Below are positions 1-5,686 of a DNA stretch of 10,505 bases, piece by piece. Position 1 is the first letter of the stretch; every line of letters starts with the position of its first letter. The position numbers were made by a program, and so were the translations under genes. The notes beneath the pieces are model-generated. The model saw nothing but the letters and a program-made list of their open reading frames with translations, was not told the DNA's origin and made no database searches. This DNA comes from Willaertia magna (Eukaryota; Heterolobosea; Eutetramitea; Acrasida; Naegleriidae). The DNA lies in the NCBI GenBank assembly GCA_902984215.1, contig CADWAF010000327.1, forward strand, positions 1 to 10,505, given 5' to 3'.

Positions 1-1215
1 TTCAGTATATGCTTCAACACACATTGGTTTAGTTGGGACACACTTAACTAATGCAGAATCACCCTTCTTGATGTGTTGTGGTTCCTTTTCTAAGGTTTGG
101 TTAGTTCTTTTATCGATTAATTCTAATAAAGTATCGAATTTACATGCAATGTGACAAGTGTGACAATCGAAAACTGGACAATAACCTGCCTTAATTTGAC
201 CTGGATGGTTAGTAATAATAACTTGAGCATTGAAAGAAACAGATTCTTTTGCTGGATCATTCTTTGCATCAGAACCAACGAAACCTCTCTTAATATCAGT
301 AGTAGATAAACCTTTAACGTTGAAACCAACATTGTCACCTGGTCTTGCTTCTGGAACTGAAGTGTGATGCATTTCAACAGATTTAACTTCAGATGAAGCA
401 CCACCTGGAGCAAATACAATAGTCATACCTGGTTTTAAGATACCAGTTTCAACTCTACCGACTGGAACAGTACCAATACCACCAATCTTATAAACATCTT
501 GTAAAGGTAATCTAAGTGGTTTATCAAATGGTCTAGTTGGTGGAGTTAAATCATCAAGAGTATCTAACAAAGACTTTCCTTTATACCATGGCATCTTATC
601 TGACTTTTCAATCATGTTATCACCAGTCCAACCAGAGATTGGAACGAAAGGAATAGTATCAACTTTGAAGCCTAAAACCTTTAAGAATTTAGAAACTTCA
701 TCTTTGATTTCTTTGTATCTTGATTCAGCATAGTTAACAGTAGTATCATCGAACTTGTTTAAGACAACGATCATAGTCTTAATACCTAAAGTATAAGCTA
801 ATAATGCGTGTTCTCTGGTTTGACCTTCCTTGGAGATACCTGCTTCGAAACCACCTCTTGTAGAGTCGATAACTAAGATAGCAACATCAGCTTGGGAGGT
901 ACCAGTAATCATGTTCTTAATGAAATCTCTGTGTCCAGGAGCATCAATAATAGTAAAGACGAAATTCTTGGATTCAAACTTCCAGAGAGAAATATCAATA
1001 GTAATACCTCTTTCTCTTTCAGCCTTCAATTTATCTAAAACCCAAGCATATTTGAAGGAACCTTTACCCATTTCTTGAGCTTCCTTTTCGAACTTTTCAA
1101 TAGTTCTCTTATCAATACCACCACACTTATAGATTAAATGACCAGTGGTTGTTGATTTACCGGAATCGACGTGACCAATAACGACAACGTTAATATGTTC
1201 CTTTTCTTTACCCAT
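1..1215 (-). CDS. eEF1A: Translation elongation factor eEF1A, N-terminal 405 residues (3' end off window)
   Basis: GTPase that delivers aminoacyl-tRNA to the ribosomal A site in the cytosol. The frame from ATG at 1215 is open to base 1. Visible motifs are G1 GHVDSGKS (residues 14-21), G3 DAPGH (91-95), G4 NKFD (153-156) and G5 SGW (194-196), with the effector-region GITID at 70-74. Domains 2 and 3 follow, with [16 protein letters not shown] (243-258) and HPGQIKAGY (337-345). It breaks off inside domain 3 after CVEAYTE; most eEF1A proteins run some 40-60 residues further. Codon choice is less AT-rich than in neighbouring genes, as expected for a very highly expressed gene. The leader is an A-run directly before ATG. 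It starts head-to-head against the DUF4832 fragment with almost no room for a promoter. Family identity is certain; which paralogue it is cannot be told. Confidence 0.97.
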   Translation of the reverse strand, partial: MGKEKEHINVVVIGHVDSGKSTTTGHLIYKCGGIDKRTIEKFEKEAQEMGKGSFKYAWVLDKLKAERERGITIDISLWKFESKNFVFTIIDAPGHRDFIKNMITGTSQADVAILVIDSTRGGFEAGISKEGQTREHALLAYTLGIKTMIVVLNKFDDTTVNYAESRYKEIKDEVSKFLKVLGFKVDTIPFVPISGWTGDNMIEKSDKMPWYKGKSLLDTLDDLTPPTRPFDKPLRLPLQDVYKIGGIGTVPVGRVETGILKPGMTIVFAPGGASSEVKSVEMHHTSVPEARPGDNVGFNVKGLSTTDIKRGFVGSDAKNDPAKESVSFNAQVIITNHPGQIKAGYCPVFDCHTCHIACKFDTLLELIDKRTNQTLEKEPQHIKKGDSALVKCVPTKPMCVEAYTE

Positions 1216-1231
1216 TTTTTTTTTTATTTAG
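1215..1231. other. T11 tract plus TTTAG at the eEF1A / DUF4832 junction
   Basis: On the plus strand an uninterrupted run of 11 T (1215-1225) is followed by ATTTAG ending at 1231. Read on the minus strand it is an A-rich leader running into the eEF1A ATG, like the A-runs before the other minus-strand starts. Read on the plus strand it resembles a polypyrimidine tract and AG 3' splice site for the exon that starts at 1232. Both readings may be true, or it may mark a rearrangement or assembly join. Confidence 0.5.
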
Positions 1232-2559
1232 ATTATCCAAATTGTTGTCCAGATGGTCAATACAATACAGGCGTGCCAGATTTTTTATTGACAGGTAATA
1301 ATCCAGTCACATTTAGTTCGTATACCAATTATGGTGGTGGAAAATCACCAGATTATACAAATGAAAGGTTAATTTCATCTATTGAACAATTAATTACTGA
1401 GCTAGCTAGAAAATATGATGGAGATAATAGAATTGCATATATTCAAATTGGAATTTTAGGATATTGGGGTGAATTTCACACTTATCCAAATACTAATTTA
1501 ATGGCTCCATTAAATACAAGACTCCGTGTATTGTCCGCTTTTTACAATCAATTTAATATTACAAAATTATTAGTTTCACAAGATTCAATGCAATACTTTT
1601 GTCCACCACTCACTGGAACAAACAAGAATGCTGGATGTGACATTGCCGTTACTTCCCCGCCATATCCAACCGTTTCATTTCCATCCATTGGATTTCATGA
1701 TGATGCATTTGTTGATTCAACTTATTCAGCTACTAATGGTAAAGATTATTTCTTTTACAATAGATTACAATCTAGAATTCCAGATTTGAATACATTTTTA
1801 ACTGCCACCAATGGAGGTAAAGGAGGTGGAGTGATTGGTGGTGAATTATATCCAGCGCATCAATCAAAAATATTTAAAACCACAACACCAACAGCTTGGA
1901 CAGGTCAGGATTTCTCTCAATGTGTGAAAATGACTAATGCTACGTGGTTGTTAAATGATTATGTCTTTTCTACTTTAACTACTAATACCAATGAATGGTA
2001 TACTGCAAGGAATGCTTCATTAATGTTAGGTTATGCCTTTACATTGAGAAGTGTGGAAATGACAAGCATTACAAGTACTGCTTTAACTTTAACGTTTGAA
2101 ATGGAAAATATTGGAAGTGCACCATTCCCATATTTAGATATTCATTTAGCTGTTTATTTAAGAAATGCAACAACTAAAGCATTGATTACCTCTAATGAAA
2201 CAATTTCAATTTATCAATTAACTCCTGCAAGTGGTTCTCAACATATTAAAGTAAATTTAAAGTGGTCAACCCCCATTACAATAAGCCCATTAGTTTATGT
2301 GAATTTGAAGAGTAAACAAGTTCCATCAAATATTCCAATTGCATTTGCTGTAAGTGGCGCACCTACAGATGGTTCTGATTTTTTGGTTATTTCCACTGTT
2401 GAACAAATTTCAAATAATAATAATAATGGAACAAGTCCATCGTTATCTTCTTCACAATCATTGGTGAAGACAAGTTCTAGTACTAGCACTAATATTGGAA
2501 ATAGTCTTGTTGTTGCTTATTGGATATTCTTTATCATTTCTTTATTTAATTTATTGTAA
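1232..2559 (+). CDS. DUF4832-family secreted, probably GPI-anchored protein, 3' exon only
   Basis: About 441 residues resembling the DUF4832/DUF4874 glycosidase-like family, whose biochemical activity is not established. The family-like core includes SPDYTNERL, then RIAYIQIGILGYWGEFHTYP (encoded around 1429-1490), a GGELYP motif near 1840, and an Ig-like C-terminal domain with ENIGSAPFPYLDIHLAVYLRN. Many N-glycosylation sequons (for example FNIT, TNAT, RNAS, SNET) support a secreted protein. The end is Ser/Thr/Asn-rich and finishes in about 18 hydrophobic residues with no tail, which suits a GPI-attachment signal. The roughly 100 N-terminal residues and signal peptide expected for the family are missing. 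The frame extends back through 1195 (ATG) and 1171 (GTG), but only as antisense to eEF1A. I place the exon start after TTTAG at 1231, which would give a split first codon. Truncation, nesting and misassembly are all possible. Confidence 0.68.
2541..2555 (-). terminator. Two AATAAA polyadenylation signals for the NHL gene
   Basis: The minus strand reads AATAAA at 2555-2550 and again at 2546-2541, 14-30 nt past the NHL stop codon. Both lie inside the final codons of the convergent DUF4832 gene, so the two 3' ends probably overlap. The motif is AT-rich and could occur by chance here. Confidence 0.5.
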
Positions 2560-2568
2560 AATACAAAA

Positions 2569-3606
2569 TTATTTAAAAATATAAATCTTATTACGAATAT
2601 AATCAGTTGTCAATACAGTTCCATTTAAATTATCAACAGTAACACCAATAGGTGCATTACTTTCAAAACTTGTCTTTAACTTTCCAAAAGCATCAAAAAT
2701 ATGAATTTCAGATGAAGAATAATCAGATACATAAATATCACCATTAGTTTTATCAATTGAACATTGATAACATAAACGCATACATTCATTTTCAATACTT
2801 TTAATAAAAGTACCATCCTTTTCCATTAATTGTAATCTTTTATTATCTCTATCAACAATAATTAAATTTTTATCTAAAGTTAAACAAATACCTCTTGGAT
2901 AATTAAATTCACCATTTCCACTTCCTTCTTTACCAAAACTTTTTAACCATTTTCCATCAATTAATGAAAAGATTTGTATTTTATTACAATCTGTATCACA
3001 AACATATAATAAACCATCATTTTCATCTAAAGTCATACCTAATGGACTTTTTAATTGACTTTCTTTTGTATTAAATTCATTATTTGTTAACATTTTACCA
3101 TTTAAACTATATCTATAAATAATATTATCTGAACATCCAATTAATAAAGTTTTTGTTCTTTCTTCTAATAAAATACTATGTGGTGTAGATTGTAATTTAA
3201 ATTTAAATTGAAAATGTCCATTTAAAGTAAAACATTGAATTTGTTCATTACCAAAATCAGAAATATACATTAATCCATTTTCTTCATCAATTACAGTTGC
3301 ATATGGACTTCTAAATACACTATTATCATTATAAAAATATCTATAATCTGTATATATTTCTTTTAATTCATCTTTTGGATCATTACAAGAAATGGTTTGA
3401 ATTAATCTCAAGTTTTTCCAATTAATTGGAATTAATTTTTTACTGGTTAATTTAAGTTTTAATTTTTGGAATAATAAAGTAATGGAAATGAATGCATCGG
3501 CAGCGCTATCATAGTTATTTTTATTGTTATAGAACTCATCTTCATTGTTAGTGGTACAGATGGATAGATCTACGAAAAGTCTCTTGCAATAGTGTTGTTG
3601 GGACAT
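2569..3606 (-). CDS. NHL-repeat beta-propeller protein
   Basis: 345 residues from ATG at 3606, preceded by an A6 run; the frame extends upstream only to a TTG, so ATG is chosen. The C-terminal 250 residues carry about six NHL-type repeats, around 98-130, 140-170 (degenerate), 186-219, 235-265, 278-308 and 317-345. The recurring pattern is SP.G..LDE.DG.LYV.D..N.KIQIF, seen for example as LDENDGLLYVCDTDCNKIQIF. The last repeat ends at the stop codon, as if closing a six-bladed propeller. The first 95 residues are basic and Asn-rich with no recognised domain; there is no signal peptide or membrane segment, so it is probably cytosolic. NHL propellers usually bind proteins or RNA. No RING, B-box or kinase partner domain is present, so no specific function can be assigned. 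The stop lies 9 bp from that of the convergent DUF4832 gene. Confidence 0.85.
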   Translation of the reverse strand: MSQQHYCKRLFVDLSICTTNNEDEFYNNKNNYDSAADAFISITLLFQKLKLKLTSKKLIPINWKNLRLIQTISCNDPKDELKEIYTDYRYFYNDNSVFRSPYATVIDEENGLMYISDFGNEQIQCFTLNGHFQFKFKLQSTPHSILLEERTKTLLIGCSDNIIYRYSLNGKMLTNNEFNTKESQLKSPLGMTLDENDGLLYVCDTDCNKIQIFSLIDGKWLKSFGKEGSGNGEFNYPRGICLTLDKNLIIVDRDNKRLQLMEKDGTFIKSIENECMRLCYQCSIDKTNGDIYVSDYSSSEIHIFDAFGKLKTSFESNAPIGVTVDNLNGTVLTTDYIRNKIYIFK

Positions 3607-3664
3607 TTTTTGAAGATGAATTAAAGATCTTTTTGGTGTTGTCAATATTTACAACGGAGGAAAA

Positions 3665-3685
3665 TAAAAAAAAAAAATCGAAAAA
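3665..3685 (-). terminator. RNA polymerase III T-run terminators of tRNA-Thr
   Basis: Five bases past the tRNA discriminator the minus strand has T5 (3685-3681), then after CGA a T12 run (3677-3666). Runs of four or more T are standard Pol III terminators, so the second can act as backup. The NHL start codon lies 59 bp further downstream. Confidence 0.75.
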
Positions 3686-3690
3686 TTAGA

Positions 3691-3764
3691 AGGCCTCTAT
3701 GGGAATCGAACCCATGACCTCTGTCTTACTAGGACAGCGCATCTGCCGACTGAGCTAAGAGGCC
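3691..3764 (-). tRNA. tRNA-Thr (anticodon AGT)
   Basis: The 74-nt cloverleaf has a 7-bp acceptor stem GGCCTCT/AGAGGCC with discriminator T at 3691. The anticodon arm is CTGTC-CTAGTAA-GACAG, anticodon AGT at 3730-3728. The T arm is ATGGG-TTCGATT-CCCAT. The internal promoter matches well: box A TAGCTCAGTCGG and box B GGTTCGATTCC. There is no intron and no encoded CCA, as usual for a nuclear gene. A34 would be read as inosine, serving ACT/ACC/ACA. Oddity: the D arm reads GCTC...ATGC, so only two of four D-stem pairs are canonical unless an extra base is bulged. Confidence 0.95.
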
Positions 3765-3839
3765 TTGTTATTTCAGATATAAAATATGAGTATAGATGTA
3801 ACTGATTACTGCGTTAGTTTTTTGTTTTATTTGACTAGG

Positions 3840-4148
3840 TTATTGGCAATGAATGTTGTAATTCCATGGGCATTGGCCTGCTGAGTTTTGTGGGCAATTA
3901 ATTTCATAATTCCAGTTACAAACTTGTGTGTTAATTTGTTGACATGAAATTTCATAGTGCCATTTGCAAGTTTGTCCGTATGTTACACCATCACAGTCCA
4001 TCAAGTATTGCCATTTACAATTTTCTCCTGGTTGAACAGATTTACAATCCATTTGATAGAAAACCCATCGTTGGGATGGTGGTAGATATTGATGGGTGCA
4101 TTTAGGTTGATAATAGGACGGAAAAGTTGGTTGGTATTGTGGAGGAAC
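3840..4148 (-). CDS. Orphan cysteine-repeat coding fragment without a start codon
   Basis: About 102 codons ending in TAA at 3842-3840. A Pro/Tyr/Gln-rich beginning is followed by at least four tandem units of pattern C-x-W-x-Y-x3-C: CKWQYLMDC, CKWHYEISC, CNWNYEINC and CPWNYNIHC, with 7-8 residues between units. A degenerate unit ending in QMDC precedes them. The regular even-numbered cysteines suggest a disulfide-rich extracellular protein; I do not recognise the family. There is no usable ATG before the repeats: the frame runs back through an 11-nt T-run (4159-4149) to a TAG just inside the cellulase gene. The apparent hydrophobic leader is only the T-run read as Phe. It may be a last exon, a decayed remnant, or a piece brought in by rearrangement. 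Good repeat periodicity argues it was coding; that it is a working gene is doubtful. Confidence 0.5.
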   Translation of the reverse strand, partial: VPPQYQPTFPSYYQPKCTHQYLPPSQRWVFYQMDCKSVQPGENCKWQYLMDCDGVTYGQTCKWHYEISCQQINTQVCNWNYEINCPQNSAGQCPWNYNIHCQ

Positions 4149-4178
4149 AAAAAAAAAAATCTTAACAAATAAAACCAA

Positions 4179-4184
4179 TTTATT
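4179..4184 (-). terminator. AATAAA polyadenylation signal overlapping the GH45 stop
   Basis: The minus strand reads TAAATAAA across the cellulase stop codon, so a canonical AATAAA starts at the last base of TAA. This would give a very short 3' UTR and would end the cellulase transcript before the Cys-repeat fragment. Confidence 0.5.
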
Positions 4185-5442
4185 TAAATTCTACAACCAG
4201 TTCTATCAGTTAAAACACTTGGACAAGTAACTCTCTTAAAATATGCATTTGGATTATCAGCATTCTTAAAATCATTAAATCTCCAATAACAACCTTGTTG
4301 TAAAGCTGCAGGTAATCCAGCACATTGACTTACACTCCAAACCCCGCCATAACGATTACCGCCATTCCAAGAGCCAAATTGAGGAGAACATCCATCAAAA
4401 ATGCCTACACCACCTCCAGGCATTAAGATATCAAAATGACGTTGACCTAAATCATCTCCTCTATTGGTTACTTGGACAATCATTTTTGTATTTGCTAAGG
4501 CTGTATCGGTGAAGAGTAATTCATAACATGAACAACAAGGTACTCCATTACTTGCTGCAAATCCGTATAAAACACCTCCGATTGTGAATGGTTGATTGTT
4601 AGTACATGTTACGGATTGACCTGGTTCACCACCTCCACCGCAAATGTTTTGGGTATTTGGAGAGACTGGAGTAACACCATCTTTCTTACAAGTTCTTACA
4701 TAGGTTTGTCCATTTACATTACTTGGCCATGCACATGAAGGCTATTATATTGTATGTTTTTGTAAGTCCAATTAGAAAGTGAATAGATTAATAATGAATA
4801 CAAAAATTAAGCCTTAACTATTTTGAAAATGATAACTTACTTTACAACAATCCCAATAACGAGTTGTCTTTGCTAATCCTTCATAACCATTTGGTGATGG
4901 AGTTGGAGTTGGATTTGGTTTACTACCGCAACATTGTTGATGACAATATGAACCATCTGGATTACCACTGTTATTATCGTTAGTTAGATCATTATCATTT
5001 AAAGACAGACATGATGAAAATCAATGAAAGTTGTTTTAATAATCATTTGATAATAATAATTAACTTACCATGCTGCAGGAGAAGCCCAACTACAATCGCA
5101 TTGATATGTTGCATCGGAAAGTGCCTTCTTGTTCTTCTTCTTCTTTTCACTGAAAAGTTTTTTAAACAAAGCCTTTTCAACTCTTCTTTCAGCTCTTCTT
5201 CTTCTTTCTTGTCTATTTCTTCTTCTTCTTCTTTCACCAATACCGGCAATAACTTTATCTTCTAATGGTAAGCCTTGAGTTCTCAAATATGCTTTACCTA
5301 ACTTTAATCCTACTTTACCAATCTTCTTTAAAATTTTACCAAATTTAATGTCTGATTCTGTTTGTTTGTTTGTGGATGTTGCTGCAGTGACAAACAAGAT
5401 GGTTGCCAATAAAGCAACTAATAACAAGAAGACTTGTTTCAT
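4184..5442 (-). CDS. Secreted GH45 endo-beta-1,4-glucanase with basic N-terminal segment, three exons
   Basis: Spliced model 5442-5069, 4967-4841 and 4741-4184, giving 352 residues. Residues 1-20 are a clear signal peptide (MKQVFLLLVALLATILFVTA). Residues 31-108 are strongly basic: a Gly/Lys amphipathic stretch (33-50), then Arg and Lys runs. Residues 115-138 form a six-Cys module (CxC-x7-C-x7-C-x3-CC), followed by a PTPTPSP linker (144-150). The catalytic domain from about 158 has the family signature TTRYWDCCKPSCAW, split exactly by intron 2. By comparison with fungal Cel45A, D164 (YWD) is the catalytic base, D271 (HFD) the acid and D264 the third key Asp; PGGGVGIFDGC and YWRFNDFKNADNP are also conserved. 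It would cleave internal bonds in cellulose or related beta-glucans outside the cell or in a digestive vacuole. The start is the only ATG in frame before the signal peptide. Catalytic identity is secure; the role of the basic part is unknown. Confidence 0.93.
4742..4840 (-). other. Intron 2 of the GH45 gene (99 nt, phase 0)
   Basis: Donor AAA|GTAAGT at 4840 and acceptor ATAATAG| ending at 4742. Removing it joins ...YWDCCK to PSCAW..., restoring the GH45 active-site signature without a frame change. Unspliced, the frame hits a stop at once. Confidence 0.93.
4968..5068 (-). other. Intron 1 of the GH45 gene (101 nt, phase 2)
   Basis: Donor ATG|GTAAGT at 5068 and acceptor AACAG| ending at 4968, with CTAACTAAC shortly upstream as a good branch-site candidate. 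Splicing makes the split codon TG|T (Cys125), adding to a six-Cys module. The intron holds several stops in the reading frame. Confidence 0.85.
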
Positions 5443-5550
5443 CTTTGTGTTATCCGGTGTATTTATTTTTTTAATGAGATGAACTGATAATTGAAGTTTG
5501 TGATTGCAGATTTGTTGGTTCAAGTGAAAAATGATTGTAATTGAGTTGAT

Positions 5551-5562
5551 TGATTCGAATCA
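5551..5562. promoter_or_regulatory. 12-bp perfect palindrome upstream of GH45
   Basis: TGATTCGAATCA is its own reverse complement and lies 109 bp before the cellulase ATG. It could be a dimeric transcription-factor site. Short AT-rich palindromes are common by chance, so this is only a candidate. Confidence 0.3.
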
Positions 5563-5604
5563 TAGATTTCACGAAAGGTGAATTGTTAATTTGCGATTGT
5601 CACA

Positions 5605-5620
5605 AATTGTGTTCACAATT
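5605..5620. promoter_or_regulatory. 7-bp inverted repeat upstream of GH45
   Basis: AATTGTG-TT-CACAATT: 7-bp arms with a 2-bp spacer, about 160 bp before the cellulase ATG. A partner CACAAATTGTG overlaps it on the left. It may be a regulatory site; chance is not excluded. Confidence 0.25.
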
Positions 5621-5686
5621 ATTTGGGTTTATTAAATTAACAATTTCGTTTTAAAATGTAAAGTTGTCTATGGACTACAACAAACT

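Larger units (their letters stand above)
5443..5686. other. Intergenic region: GH45 upstream region and codA 3' UTR
   Basis: 244 bp, AT-rich, no ORF of note. It must hold the cellulase promoter and the deaminase 3' end. The only structure I see is two short inverted repeats, at 5551-5562 and 5605-5620, listed separately. Confidence 0.6.

Noticed and set aside
830..1078. Plus-strand reading frame opposite eEF1A
   Set aside because: It is the antisense shadow of a highly conserved gene, with no recognisable protein.
1171..1231. Start of the DUF4832 protein at GTG 1171 or ATG 1195 with a Phe-rich signal-like leader
   Set aside because: These codons are the antisense of the first eEF1A codons, and the hydrophobic look comes from the T-run read as Phe.
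4149..4178. Signal peptide and TTG start for the Cys-repeat fragment
   Set aside because: No ATG is present; the hydrophobic residues are the T11 run plus a T-rich 3' UTR of the cellulase, and TTG starts are rare in eukaryotes.
4140..4200. Splicing of the GH45 end into the Cys-repeat fragment
   Set aside because: It would need a poor donor (GTTGTA) and an intron near 40 nt, against 99-109 nt for the clear introns; the GH45 ending TGCRI matches the family's usual end of domain.
5011..5265. Plus-strand Ser/Phe-rich frame across the cellulase exon 1
   Set aside because: It is the reverse of the AGA/GAA tract encoding the Arg/Lys runs, and it crosses a well-supported splice donor.
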